A DNA stretch of 64,000 bases from Neotamlana nanhaiensis (GTDB lineage: Bacteria; Bacteroidota; Bacteroidia; Flavobacteriales; Flavobacteriaceae): NCBI RefSeq assembly GCF_000943555.1, contig NZ_JTDV01000002.1, positions 186,001 to 250,000 of the forward strand, in the 5' to 3' direction. Both the position numbers and the translations under genes were made by a program. The notes under the pieces are model-generated. The model saw only the letters and a program-made list of their open reading frames with translations. It had not been told where the DNA came from and made no database searches. How positions within the stretch are numbered: position 1 is the first letter of the stretch; each line of letters opens with the position of its first letter. Of the stretch, positions 29,805 to 38,836 are shown piece by piece.

Positions 29805-32246
29805 TTAACGCGATTCCAGCTCATTTAACACCAAACGCAGTTCACCGTAGCTGTATTTTTCATCGAGTTGATGCTTTAATTCTGAAAGATTTTCGAAGGT
29901 TTTGGTAGGAATAATTTCTTTAAGTTCGTTGTAAACGTCGAGAGACATTAAATCGGTAATTTTAATTTCGCCTGAAGGAATAAAAGTAACTAAATGACTA
30001 AAAATAGTGTTTTCGTTAAGTTCACGTTCATCTGCTATTTCATCAATGGTTTTTCCCTTTTTAAATAGTGCTAACGACTCTTTTTGACTATCACCTTTTT
30101 GTCGTTTTGGTTTTTTAGTTTCTGGCTCTGGAGTAACATCGTTTGTAACTTCAATATCATTTTCTTCCAAAAATTGTGTAACTACGTCTAAAATTTCATC
30201 GCCATATTTGTCTACTCGCGTTTTTCCCATGCCATGAATAGCAAGTAGTTCCTTTGTGTTAGTTGGGAGTAACTCACAAATAGCATACAAAGATTTTTGC
30301 GTAAATATTTGATAATGTATCAAGCCTTCACGTTCGGCAATGTCGTTTCTTAAAACCCGAAGTAGCTCGAACAAATCGACATTTACAGTACCATCAATAA
30401 CTTGTTTGCGTTGCTTTTTAGGTTTTTCTTTAGCTAAAAACACCGCATCGGTGCGCAATTTTAAATAAAAACTCACACTGAAAGCATGTGGTAAACCTTT
30501 AAAATACAAGAGTTTTTCGGTTAACAATTCTTCAAGTGTATCCAGCTGTTTTTCTAGATCTTTTTCAACGGCTTTGTTATCGGTTGTAAAATTTAAAGCT
30601 TTTAAAGATGCCTCAATATTGGTTTTAGTTTGTTCGTTAAAATAGTTAACTGCTTTCGCAAAACGTTCTTGCATTGCTTCGCTAGTTTCAGGAATCTCGG
30701 TGTTACCAACTAAAGTTTGTAATTGGGTTTTAAAACCGTTACCGACTTTAAATAAATTTGCAACGGTATCCTTAATTGTAATTGCTGGCGCTTCAACGTT
30801 ACCTTCAATACTTCCTCTGTTTTTATAAAAAATATCTAAAACACGATTGGTTGGATACAAAAACGCATAAAAATTGAATAATTCCGCAATTAAATCAAGC
30901 TGAAAATCGCGCTCCGAGGCCAATAAAACCTCCTCATCTGGTTCGTTATTTGCGGCTTCTTCGTTAAACGTTAGCACATGGCTATCGGTTATAATCTGCT
31001 GCGGTGAAATTTTACTTTTCAACACCAAGCCTTCCAAGGATTTACAACGACTTAACGCCACATATGTTTGTCCGTGTGCAAAAGCCGCCTCGGCATCTAT
31101 AATGGCTTTTTCAAAGGTTAATCCCTGACTTTTATGAATAGTGATAGACCACGCCAATCGCAACGGTATTTGCGAAAAACTGCCTATTCGATCTTCGGTA
31201 ATTTCTTTTGTCTCACTATTTACAGTGTATTTTATGTTTTCCCAAGTTTCGAATTTAGTCGTGATACTGAAATTATCCTGCGGACAACGCACCACGACTT
31301 CTTCTTTATTTAAAGCGATAACCTTACCTATTTTGCCATTAAAATATTCCTTTTCTTGAGAGCTATCGTTTTTTATAAACATAACCTGCGCGCCTACTTT
31401 TAACTCTAAAATAGCATCGTTAGGGTAAGCGTGCTCAGGAAAGTTGCCTTCAATAGCAGCTTTGTAGGTTTTGGGTTTTTCTTTTAAATCGGAAAGTTTT
31501 TGCTCGTTGGTTGCAATGGCTTTTCGGTTGTGTGTAGTTAGCGAAATGTAACCATCTTCATCGTTTGTTTCAAAATTTGGCTGAAACCTTTTATTGAGTT
31601 CATCGGCCGATTGTTGCGACAGGTTATTATTTCTAATTTCATTTAAAATGGTAATAAACACAGGGTTTTCTTGCCTGTAAATATGCTTTAACTCAATGCT
31701 TATGGCTTTACTTTGCTGATACGCCAGACTACTAAAGAAAAACGCATTTTTATAATAGGGTTGCAACAGTTGCCATTCGTTTTCTTTAATTACAGGTGAT
31801 AGCTGTTGCAAATCGCCAATCATGAGCAATTGCGTGCCACCAAATGGTAACATTTTGTTTTTAAAACGACGTAAAACTTTATCGATACCGTCGAGCAAAT
31901 CGGCACGAACCATACTTATTTCGTCGATAACCAAAAGATCGAGCGACTTAATAATATTGATTTTTGTTTTACTAAATTTTCGGCTAAACTGGGATGACTT
32001 TTGCAAATCGTCGTGCGGCAAAATAGGTCCAAAAGGCATTTGAAAAAACGAGTGAATCGTAACACCCTTAGCATTAATAGCTGCCACACCCGTTGGCGCC
32101 ACAACCACCATGCGCTTATGGCATTCTTTTTTTAATTTATGAAGAAACGTTGTTTTACCCGTACCCGCTTTACCGGTTAAAAAAATATTGCGATTGGTTT
32201 TGGTAACAAAATTCCAAGCAAGGTCGAGTTCTTTGTTTTCCTTCAT
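29805..32246 (-). CDS. PIF1-like superfamily 1 helicase with HRDC and C-terminal HTH domains
   Basis: Walker A is GKAGTGKTT at residues 25-33. VIDEISMVRADLLDGID and GDLQQLSPV are motifs II and III. LRLAWSITIHKSQGLTFEKA and YVALSRCKSLEGLVL are SF1B motifs V and VI. From about residue 610 an HRDC domain follows (ELLRVLRNDIAEREG, LLAIHGMGKTRVDKYG). A helix-turn-helix region similar to that at RecQ C-termini comes next (KKGKTIDEIADERELNENTI). The 813-residue fusion of a PIF1-type motor to RecQ-type accessory domains is known in Bacteroidota. A role in replication-fork or G4 processing is inferred. Confidence 0.9.
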   Translation of the reverse strand: MKENKELDLAWNFVTKTNRNIFLTGKAGTGKTTFLHKLKKECHKRMVVVAPTGVAAINAKGVTIHSFFQMPFGPILPHDDLQKSSQFSRKFSKTKINIIKSLDLLVIDEISMVRADLLDGIDKVLRRFKNKMLPFGGTQLLMIGDLQQLSPVIKENEWQLLQPYYKNAFFFSSLAYQQSKAISIELKHIYRQENPVFITILNEIRNNNLSQQSADELNKRFQPNFETNDEDGYISLTTHNRKAIATNEQKLSDLKEKPKTYKAAIEGNFPEHAYPNDAILELKVGAQVMFIKNDSSQEKEYFNGKIGKVIALNKEEVVVRCPQDNFSITTKFETWENIKYTVNSETKEITEDRIGSFSQIPLRLAWSITIHKSQGLTFEKAIIDAEAAFAHGQTYVALSRCKSLEGLVLKSKISPQQIITDSHVLTFNEEAANNEPDEEVLLASERDFQLDLIAELFNFYAFLYPTNRVLDIFYKNRGSIEGNVEAPAITIKDTVANLFKVGNGFKTQLQTLVGNTEIPETSEAMQERFAKAVNYFNEQTKTNIEASLKALNFTTDNKAVEKDLEKQLDTLEELLTEKLLYFKGLPHAFSVSFYLKLRTDAVFLAKEKPKKQRKQVIDGTVNVDLFELLRVLRNDIAEREGLIHYQIFTQKSLYAICELLPTNTKELLAIHGMGKTRVDKYGDEILDVVTQFLEENDIEVTNDVTPEPETKKPKRQKGDSQKESLALFKKGKTIDEIADERELNENTIFSHLVTFIPSGEIKITDLMSLDVYNELKEIIPTKTFENLSELKHQLDEKYSYGELRLVLNELESR

Positions 32247-32318
32247 GTTTTAAAAATAGATGATGAAGATAACTTTAGTTTTAAGAAAAAACAAGATGTG
32301 ATACTTTTCTGAATGAAA

Positions 32319-32341
32319 AAACCCTGAGGTTTTCAGGGTTT
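32319..32341 (-). terminator. terminator downstream of pheS
   Basis: AAACCCTGA and TCAGGGTTT form a 9-bp stem with a 5-base loop. Read on the minus strand, several T follow the stem, so it serves pheS. Confidence 0.7.
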
Positions 32342-32365
32342 AGTTTCTGTTTATATTTTTTTGTG

Positions 32366-32386
32366 ACCCTGAAACACATTCAGGGT
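32366..32386. repeat. palindromic CCTGAA...TTCAGG element
   Basis: ACCCTGAA and TTCAGGGT pair perfectly around ACACA and are followed by GACA. The layout resembles the element at 42919-42944 (CCTGAA...TTCAGGATGACA), so it is probably a copy of the same dispersed repeat. Confidence 0.6.
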
Positions 32387-32402
32387 GACAACTAATTTTG
32401 TT

Positions 32403-33422
32403 TTATAGTGCCGATTTAAACTGCTCTAAAAAGCGCACATCGTTTTCGCTTAATAAACGAATATCGCCTATTTGATGCAATAACATAGCAATACGATCGA
32501 TACCAACACCAAAGGCAAAACCAGAATAGGTTTCGGTATCAATTTTACAGTTTGTAAGTACGTTAGGATCGACCATACCACAACCACCAATTTCTAACCA
32601 ACCGGTTCCTTTGGTAATTTTATAATCGGTTTCGCTTTCTAATCCCCAATACACATCAATTTCTGCACTTGGTTCTGTAAACGGGAAATACGACGGACGT
32701 AAACGTATTTTACTTTTCCCAAACATTTCGGTTGTAAAGTGTTGCAAGGTTTGCTTTAAGTCGGCAAAACTTACGTCTTTATCAATGTACAAGCCTTCAA
32801 TTTGATGGAAAAAACAGTGCGAACGAGCCGAAATAGCTTCGTTTCGGTACACACGCCCTGGCGAAATAGTTCGAATAGGCGGCTCGTTGTTTTCCATGTA
32901 ACGCACTTGCACCGAACTGGTGTGTGTACGCAATAAAATATCTGGATTGGTTTGAATAAAAAAGGTATCCTGCATATCGCGTGCTGGATGATATTCTGGT
33001 AAGTTTAATGCGGTAAAGTTGTGCCAGTCGTCTTCAATTTCTGGGCCTTCACTTACGTTAAAACCAATACGTGAAAAGATATCGATAATTTGATTTTTTA
33101 CGATTGATATCGGATGACGCGCACCTAATTGTACTGGTTGTCCTGGGCGCGATAAATCGCCGAAAACACCTTTTTCTTCTTCTTTACTTTCAAGCGCATC
33201 TTTAAGCTCATCTACCTTAGTTTGTGCTGTGGTTTTTAGCTTATTTATGGTTTGCCCAAATTCCTTTTTTTGATCGTTTGCCACGTTTTTAAACTCGGCA
33301 AAAAACTCATTAAGTAATCCTTTTTTTCCTAAATATTTAATTCGGAAGGCTTCTACCTCTTCTTTGGTTTCGGCTTTAAAGGCTTCGGCTTCTGCAATTA
33401 ATTCTTTAATCTTGTCAATCAT
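32403..33422 (-). CDS. pheS: phenylalanine--tRNA ligase alpha subunit
   Basis: This is the class II synthetase catalytic subunit. An N-terminal coiled coil (about 1-90) precedes the core with HPISIVKNQIIDIF. Motif 2 is ISPGRVYRNEAISARSHCFF. GGCGMVDPNVL and the motif 3 region AFGVGIDRIAML are intact. The length of 339 residues is normal. It is a single gene here; pheT is not adjacent. Confidence 0.96.
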   Translation of the reverse strand: MIDKIKELIAEAEAFKAETKEEVEAFRIKYLGKKGLLNEFFAEFKNVANDQKKEFGQTINKLKTTAQTKVDELKDALESKEEEKGVFGDLSRPGQPVQLGARHPISIVKNQIIDIFSRIGFNVSEGPEIEDDWHNFTALNLPEYHPARDMQDTFFIQTNPDILLRTHTSSVQVRYMENNEPPIRTISPGRVYRNEAISARSHCFFHQIEGLYIDKDVSFADLKQTLQHFTTEMFGKSKIRLRPSYFPFTEPSAEIDVYWGLESETDYKITKGTGWLEIGGCGMVDPNVLTNCKIDTETYSGFAFGVGIDRIAMLLHQIGDIRLLSENDVRFLEQFKSAL

Positions 33423-33444
33423 AGCTACATTATCGAAATGGTTG

Positions 33445-33476
33445 CAAATTTAGTGATTTTTAACCCGCTGAAACAA
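33445..33476 (-). promoter_or_regulatory. pheS promoter
   Basis: On the minus strand TTG (33476-33474) and TAAATTTG (33452-33445) are separated by 21 bases. The pheS ATG follows 22 bases later. This fits the Bacteroidota consensus. Confidence 0.6.
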
Positions 33477-33564
33477 GTTTTATTTATCTTAAATGCCTTG
33501 GTTTGCACACTTAGTTTTAGCAAAATTGCATTTAAGAACGAATAAACAATGCCTTTTGCTGATG

Positions 33565-33658
33565 GGTTGCGTTAGGGATTGCAGCGGCATCCTTTTTTGA
33601 GGTTACGAGAAAAAGATATAGAGGAAAGCCCGACCGCGCCTTAACGAGGTAACGCCCA
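33565..33658 (+). ncRNA. probable structured RNA resembling the Flavo-1 motif
   Basis: The stretch contains AGGGATTGCAGCGGCATCC and GGAAAGCCCGACC, blocks I recall as strongly conserved in intergenic regions of flavobacteria and associate with the Flavo-1 RNA (identity from memory, unverified). Pairings visible: GCGTTA 33569-33574 with TAACGC 33650-33655, CTTTTT with AAAAAG around a 12-base loop, and a small CCT/AGG hairpin near the 3' end. There is no ORF, and GC content is above the surroundings. The strand is chosen from the remembered consensus. Confidence 0.5.
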
Positions 33659-33659
33659 T

Positions 33660-34016
33660 TTAATGAATATACTCGGTTTCGAGAAAATAGTTTACAATAG
33701 CTTCTTTCATTAAAACGCTTTGTTCGCCTGCTTTTAAATGCGGAAGTTGTTCGAGCATTTTATAATGTGGCCAACCATCGTCATCAACAAAATCGAGCTC
33801 GTAGTAGCCGTAAGGCGTGAGCAGCTTGCAAATCGCTATGTGCATGAGGTCGAGTTTTTGGTCTTTTTTAAACGTACGGTTTAATTGCCCGAGTTCCTGC
33901 AAGCCAATGAGGTAAATTATGGCGTCTAAATCTAACCTATCGCCATCGGCAAATTGATTGGATAGTTTTTGCACCAATAATTCCCATCGTTGTTTTAGTT
34001 GCTCGTCTCTTGACAT
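33660..34016 (-). CDS. conserved hypothetical protein (118 aa)
   Basis: I do not recognise a named domain. The protein is soluble and helical, starts MSRDEQLKQRWELLVQKLSN, and has IIYLIGLQELGQLNRTF and LMHIAICKLLTPYGYYEL. No signal peptide or transmembrane segment is seen. It looks like a lineage-conserved flavobacterial protein. It is divergent from cvpA and ends beside the structured RNA. Confidence 0.7.
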   Translation of the reverse strand: MSRDEQLKQRWELLVQKLSNQFADGDRLDLDAIIYLIGLQELGQLNRTFKKDQKLDLMHIAICKLLTPYGYYELDFVDDDGWPHYKMLEQLPHLKAGEQSVLMKEAIVNYFLETEYIH

Positions 34017-34023
34017 TCTTTGT

Positions 34024-34051
34024 GTTTCAGGTTTCAGGTTTCAGGTTTCAA
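34024..34051. repeat. heptamer tandem repeat (TTTCAGG)
   Basis: Three complete TTTCAGG units and a partial fourth lie between the divergent hypothetical and cvpA genes. They are non-coding. Confidence 0.7.
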
Positions 34052-34109
34052 AGTTAGTGAATGGGTTTGTTAGTTGTTGCATTCGCCACAAAAAAGACGG
34101 AATTTATTT

Positions 34110-34117
34110 TATATTTG
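34110..34117 (+). promoter_or_regulatory. candidate -7 element for cvpA
   Basis: TATATTTG matches TAnnTTTG, 16 bases before the cvpA ATG. The nearest upstream TTG is too far for the usual spacing. Confidence 0.4.
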
Positions 34118-34133
34118 TTGAAACTAACAACTT

Positions 34134-34667
34134 ATGGGCGTAATTGATATTGTTTTAGCTGCCGTAATTTTATTGGGGCTGGTTCGCGGATTTTTAAAAG
34201 GACTTTTTGTTGAAGTAGCTTCTCTCGTGGCTTTGGTTGCAGGCGTTTATGGCGCTATACATTTTAGTAATTTTGCTGCGGAATTTTTACAAACCAAAAC
34301 CGATTGGGGTGAAAAAACCATTAATATTACCGCATTTGCCATAACTTTTGTGGTTATTGTTCTAGCGATTGCCTTGGCTGGAAAAGCCTTAACCAAACTT
34401 GCCGATTTTGCTGCCTTAGGTATTCTAAACAAACTGTTAGGTGCTGTTTTTGGAGCGCTAAAAATGGCTTTAATTTTAAGTGTTATTCTTAATATTTTTG
34501 ATAAAATGAATAGCACAATTTCGTTTATTGACGACGATGATATTGAAAACGCTACGCTTTACAAACCTGTAAAAAGTTTAGTGCCATTGATTTTTCCGAA
34601 GCTTTTAAGTGAAGATGACACTGATACTCAGGAAAACAATGATGCTAATTTTACTCAAGAGTTTTAA
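34134..34667 (+). CDS. cvpA: CvpA family membrane protein
   Basis: This 177-residue protein has four predicted helices and the family start MGVIDIVLAAVILLGLVRGF followed by LKGLFVEVASLVALVAGVY. The family is named for colicin V production in E. coli; newer work ties it to envelope stress. The C-terminus is an acidic tail. Its stop overlaps the convergent stop of the DUF2490 gene by 4 bases. Confidence 0.88.
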   Translation: MGVIDIVLAAVILLGLVRGFLKGLFVEVASLVALVAGVYGAIHFSNFAAEFLQTKTDWGEKTINITAFAITFVVIVLAIALAGKALTKLADFAALGILNKLLGAVFGALKMALILSVILNIFDKMNSTISFIDDDDIENATLYKPVKSLVPLIFPKLLSEDDTDTQENNDANFTQEF

Positions 34668-35332
34668 AAATTCACGAAAGTGATTAGGTTTAATTGATCG
34701 CGGCTTGAGGTTTCGAAAAACTGATTCATATAACCCGCTTCTACCCGAACGTTTTTAGAAAAATTATAACCCAATCCACCGTAAAGTCGGTTACGATCGA
34801 AAATTGATGTTTTGGTGTTTAAAAATATTTCGTTGTAAGCCGAGAGATAAAATTTACTGTCTCCTGTTTCGGTTTTGCACAATGGTACTTTTGCTGCTAA
34901 AAAATACCGAAATCGCATTTTAAAATCGTCTTCAATAAAACGCTGTTCAAAACGGTAACGGTGACTCAACTTAACGCTTCCAATGCTTTGTTTTGATATA
35001 AATTGCTGATAAATACGATGCTCATTAACACTTAATTTATCATTGGTGTTTCCAACGTAATTTTCCGAAAGAATATAACCATAACCCATAAGCACATTGC
35101 TTTTACCCTCGTTAAAGGTGTACCCTAAACCAGTACGCAACAACAATTGTTCTAAATCGCCAATAGCATTATAATTTCTGTACTGCACTTCGTGGTGTAA
35201 ATTCCATTTTTGGTTAAACTGTTTATTACCAAAATAAATTAACCAATTACCTAAATTGCTATCTTGAGCTATAGCAAAAAAAGGCAGCATCAATGCAATT
35301 ATTAATGCTGCCCTATTTGTTTTATTTTTCAT
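34664..35332 (-). CDS. DUF2490 outer-membrane beta-barrel protein
   Basis: The start is set at ATG 35332 (MKNKTNRAALIIALMLPFFA, cleavage after FAIAQ) rather than a GTG at 35341. The family pattern is GNWLIYFGNKQFNQKWNLHH followed by EVQYRNYN. Amphipathic strands end in an aromatic residue (TFVNF), as in outer-membrane barrels. It lies 9 bases after the carbonic anhydrase stop and is probably cotranscribed with it and the SulP gene. Confidence 0.85.
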   Translation of the reverse strand: MKNKTNRAALIIALMLPFFAIAQDSNLGNWLIYFGNKQFNQKWNLHHEVQYRNYNAIGDLEQLLLRTGLGYTFNEGKSNVLMGYGYILSENYVGNTNDKLSVNEHRIYQQFISKQSIGSVKLSHRYRFEQRFIEDDFKMRFRYFLAAKVPLCKTETGDSKFYLSAYNEIFLNTKTSIFDRNRLYGGLGYNFSKNVRVEAGYMNQFFETSSRDQLNLITFVNF

Positions 35333-35341
35333 GCTATTCAC

Positions 35342-35971
35342 TTATTCGTAAAAGGCTACTGCACCCGATGTTATATCGTACATAGCGCCAATAATTTTTA
35401 TCTCGCCATTTTGTTCCATTTCAGATAAAATTGGGCTTTCTGCATGAATTCTATCAATTGTAAGTTCTACGTTCTTTTTAGAAACACTATCTACAAACTC
35501 TAAGTTTTTAGAATTACGTTGGCTTTCATCGGCAGGTTCGGTTACGGCTTGTACTGCTGGATTTATTTTCTCGATTAACTTGGTTAAATTACCCATTTCG
35601 GCATGATCGCAAGCGCCTTTTACAGCACCACAACTGGTGTGTCCTAAAACCACAATAAGTTTGGTTCCTGCTAGTTTACAAGCAAATTCCATGCTTCCTA
35701 AAATATCTTCGTTTACAAAGTTTCCTGCAATTCGAACGCTAAATATATCGCCTAAACCTTGGTCGAAAACCAATTCGGCAGAGACACGCGAATCGATACA
35801 ACTTAAAATGGTTGCAAACGGAAATTGTCCTTCCTTTGTATCGTTTACTTGCTCTAAAAGGTTACGGTTTGCTTTTAAATTATTTTGAAAACGGATGTTC
35901 CCTTCTTTTAAAAATTGTAATGACTTTTCAGGCGTCATTGTAGCCTGTGTTTCTTTAGTATGTGCTTTCAT
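35342..35971 (-). CDS. beta-class carbonic anhydrase
   Basis: It interconverts CO2 and bicarbonate. The zinc ligands are Cys58, His111 and Cys114, and the Asp60-Arg62 dyad is in CIDSRVSAELVFD. GHTSCGAVKGACD is the second signature. The 209 residues are normal for the class. It lies 44 bases downstream of a SulP transporter gene, a pairing that suggests bicarbonate uptake or supply. No signal peptide is seen, so it is cytoplasmic. Confidence 0.95.
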   Translation of the reverse strand: MKAHTKETQATMTPEKSLQFLKEGNIRFQNNLKANRNLLEQVNDTKEGQFPFATILSCIDSRVSAELVFDQGLGDIFSVRIAGNFVNEDILGSMEFACKLAGTKLIVVLGHTSCGAVKGACDHAEMGNLTKLIEKINPAVQAVTEPADESQRNSKNLEFVDSVSKKNVELTIDRIHAESPILSEMEQNGEIKIIGAMYDITSGAVAFYE

Positions 35972-36015
35972 AATGTGTTTTTTAATTTGTTAGACTTCCC
36001 TAAAAATTACTTTTA

Positions 36016-37608
36016 TTAAAGTCTTATTTTATCGTTTTTGAAGAATTCCACAAAACTATCTGGGTTTTCTACTACGCCTTTTTGCGACACTAATTTAATG
36101 TTAATATTACGTTCTTGTGCCTTTAATAGAAAATCTTCAAGAATTTCAATAATATCGTTATCTAAGTACTTGGTATTTAAAACATTTAATTCTAGCATAG
36201 AATTTGAAGGAACGTTATCTAATTCTTTCAAAATTGCGCCTTTGTTAAAAAATGTTACTTCCTCCGACAAGGTCATCTTTATTTTTCCATCAGGAACATC
36301 TTCACCTTCTTTGTGTAAAAAGTGAGAGTTTTGATAATTTTTAAGTAAAACCACAAAAATACCAACTGCTAAACCTAAGCCAATACCTAGAAGTAAATCT
36401 CCTGTAATAATCATGAGTAAAACAGTCGCCATAAACGGTAACCATTGCTTCCAACCTAAACTAAACATAGCTTTGAATGTTGATGGTTTAGCCAATTTAA
36501 AACCAACAATAAATAAAACTGCTGCTAAAACAGCTAATGGAATTTGATTTAATAAAGTAGGTATTAAAATGATTGAAATTAACAAGAAAAAACCGTGTAT
36601 AATAGCTGATAACTTCGTTTCTCCACCAGACTGAATATTTGCCGAACTTCGCACTATAACTTGCGTAATTGGCAAACCTCCTATTAAACCTGATAGAATA
36701 TTTCCTGTTCCTTGCGCCAGTAACTCACGATTTGTTGGCGTTACATTTTTATGCGGATCTAACTTATCGGTTGCTTCAACACACAATAAAGTTTCTAAAC
36801 TTGCTACTAACGCAATGGTGAAACCAGTTATCCACACTTCAGAATTTCCAATAACTCCAAAATTAGGGAAGGTAAATTGACCCATAAAACTATCAAAACT
36901 ATCGGGTACTGGCACCGAAACCAAATGACTTTCATTAAGACCTAATGCACCATCTTTGGTAACCAAATAGTATACTATACCAACAACAACAGCCACTAAA
37001 GGCCCTTGAATAAGTTGAAATATCTTTCCTTTTTTGGACAAGACATTAGACCATAGTATTAAAATACCAATAGCCACAAGACCTATTACTGTAGCACCGA
37101 TGTTTATATTTCCACTTAATAAGGCATTGATGTCACGAAGTAGCTCAGAAATTAAGTTATCCCAACCTACATTTAAAAAGTCAAATTTGCCTTCAATGGT
37201 TTTATCCATACCAAAAAAGAATCGAATTTGTTTAAGGATAATAATTATACCTATACCTGTTAACATTCCTTTTATTACTGAAGAAGGGAAGAAATAGCCT
37301 ATGATGCCTAGCCGTAATACTCCAAATATGAGCTGAATAACGCCGCCTATTACCACGGCAAGTAAAAAATTTTTATATCCTAAAGAGGTTATCGCTACAA
37401 GTACAATAGCGGCCAAACCTGCTGCAGGACCACTAACACCAATATTAGAACCACTTAATGCCCCTACGACAATACCTCCAATAATTCCTGCTATTAATCC
37501 TGAGAATAGCGGCGCGCCACTAGCTAGCGCAATACCTAAACACAATGGTAAGGCAACAAAAAACACAACGATACTCGCTGGTAAGTCTTTTTTAATTGAT
37601 TTAAACAT
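36016..37608 (-). CDS. SulP family anion transporter with STAS domain
   Basis: This 530-residue membrane protein starts MFKSIKKDLPASIVVFFVAL and has GSNIGVSGPAAGLAAIVLVA, typical of SulP. About 10-14 helices are followed by a cytoplasmic STAS domain from about residue 430 (EEVTFFNKGAILKELDNVP, LNVLNTKYLDNDIIEILEDF). The family moves sulfate, bicarbonate or other anions. The adjacent carbonic anhydrase makes bicarbonate the favoured guess. Confidence 0.92.
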   Translation of the reverse strand: MFKSIKKDLPASIVVFFVALPLCLGIALASGAPLFSGLIAGIIGGIVVGALSGSNIGVSGPAAGLAAIVLVAITSLGYKNFLLAVVIGGVIQLIFGVLRLGIIGYFFPSSVIKGMLTGIGIIIILKQIRFFFGMDKTIEGKFDFLNVGWDNLISELLRDINALLSGNINIGATVIGLVAIGILILWSNVLSKKGKIFQLIQGPLVAVVVGIVYYLVTKDGALGLNESHLVSVPVPDSFDSFMGQFTFPNFGVIGNSEVWITGFTIALVASLETLLCVEATDKLDPHKNVTPTNRELLAQGTGNILSGLIGGLPITQVIVRSSANIQSGGETKLSAIIHGFFLLISIILIPTLLNQIPLAVLAAVLFIVGFKLAKPSTFKAMFSLGWKQWLPFMATVLLMIITGDLLLGIGLGLAVGIFVVLLKNYQNSHFLHKEGEDVPDGKIKMTLSEEVTFFNKGAILKELDNVPSNSMLELNVLNTKYLDNDIIEILEDFLLKAQERNINIKLVSQKGVVENPDSFVEFFKNDKIRL

Positions 37609-37697
37609 ATTATAATTTTTTTTGAATTCGTAAGTTCTTTTAAACTCGACGAAAACGGTTAAGTAATCAGTTTAGCATATAAAATGCTCAAGGTATC

Positions 37698-37988
37698 TTA
37701 CAATATGTGTTGTTCTGGAGGCGGAGAAATAAGATTTAAATGAGGATTAGGGTAATTTTTAAAATAATATGCTATTTGAACTTCTGACGTTAAAGAAGCT
37801 AAATTTAAAGTTTCATGACTACTTTTGTTATACTGTAGTTTAATTTTACCGAGTTCTTCTTCTTCAGCTATATTATTATAAAACATTGAAATATCTATAG
37901 AGTCATCTATACTTGCAATAATTGTTGGTGCTGTAATAAAGGCCAACAATACAACTGAAAAGAATATAACAATTGTTTTTTTAGTCAT
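37698..37988 (-). CDS. small hypothetical secreted or membrane-anchored protein (96 aa)
   Basis: An N-terminal hydrophobic segment (TIVIFFSVVLLAFITAPTII) acts as a signal or anchor. The remainder is polar and ends NPHLNLISPPPEQHIL. No family is recognised. It has its own -7 element and precedes the SulP-carbonic anhydrase operon on the same strand, so it could be part of that unit. Its function is unknown. Confidence 0.65.
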   Translation of the reverse strand: MTKKTIVIFFSVVLLAFITAPTIIASIDDSIDISMFYNNIAEEEELGKIKLQYNKSSHETLNLASLTSEVQIAYYFKNYPNPHLNLISPPPEQHIL

Positions 37989-38008
37989 GGTTTAGTTTGG
38001 TTGTTACA

Positions 38009-38016
38009 CAAATATA
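38009..38016 (-). promoter_or_regulatory. candidate -7 element for the small gene ending at 37698
   Basis: The minus strand reads TATATTTG, 20 bases before the ATG at 37988. A -33 TTG at normal distance is lacking. Confidence 0.4.
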
Positions 38017-38049
38017 ACAATTCAAACCAATTATACCGTTAAAGATGTT

Positions 38050-38808
38050 TTAAAAATCTTTGAGTGTTTTTATATCATTTGCAGCTACCCAACCGGTTTT
38101 TCCATCGGCAAGTTTTATTTTTTTCCAACTCTCAAAAGTTTCAACAACTTGAACTTTGGTGCCTTCGTGTAGTCTAAAAGCTTCATCGCTATTTGGATTT
38201 GGCCCGCTTTTTATTTTACTTTCTTGCGCAAAAATAATGGCCGGATTATCTTTTTTATCTATATCAAATTTATAAAATGCAAAAGCTAACGTAATACAAA
38301 CCAGTATTAAAGAAACAACACTGCCTATAAACGCTAATCGTTTTCGGTTTGTTGAATACGCAAAATAATATAGTAAGAATAAAAGAACGAATACAAAAAC
38401 CATAGCTACAGCTATTTTTGCCCAAGTATCAAACGTGAATTTGTTTGCAAACGATTTTATAAATTTTGAAATACCTGAATCTGGCACCACATCAATCACA
38501 TCGATAGTCATGTTTTGCGCGAAAGCGAGGTTGTTTTTAATATCGGCGTCGTTTGGTGCTAAGCGCAACGCCTTTTCGTAATAATAAATACTTGGCGCTA
38601 TATTGTTTAATTTATAATTGGCATTACCGAGATTAAAATACAAATCGGCAGAATGATGTCCAGTTTCTAAAATAGCTTGGTAAGCATCAATAGCTTCGGC
38701 GTATTTAGCATCGTTGTAAAGCGCATTTGCTTTTTCGAATAACGCTGCGTTTTGACCAAAACTAAATGCCGATATAAAAACTACGAGTATGTAAATTATG
38801 TTTTTCAT
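38050..38808 (-). CDS. batE: BatE: TPR and SH3-domain membrane protein
   Basis: The start is set at ATG 38808 (signal MKNIIYILVVFISAFSFGQ). TPR repeats follow (ALYNDAKYAEAIDAYQAIL, LYFNLGNANYKLNNIAPSIY, ALRLAPNDADIKNNLAFA). Two transmembrane helices lie near the middle, and a bacterial SH3 domain is at the C-terminus (HEGTKVQVVETFESWKKIKL, TGWVAANDIKTL). This matches BatE, the last gene of the Bacteroidota aerotolerance operon, 28 bases after BatD. Confidence 0.88.
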   Translation of the reverse strand: MKNIIYILVVFISAFSFGQNAALFEKANALYNDAKYAEAIDAYQAILETGHHSADLYFNLGNANYKLNNIAPSIYYYEKALRLAPNDADIKNNLAFAQNMTIDVIDVVPDSGISKFIKSFANKFTFDTWAKIAVAMVFVFVLLFLLYYFAYSTNRKRLAFIGSVVSLILVCITLAFAFYKFDIDKKDNPAIIFAQESKIKSGPNPNSDEAFRLHEGTKVQVVETFESWKKIKLADGKTGWVAANDIKTLKDF

Positions 38809-38836
38809 AAAATGCTTCACTTTGTTCAAAATGCTA

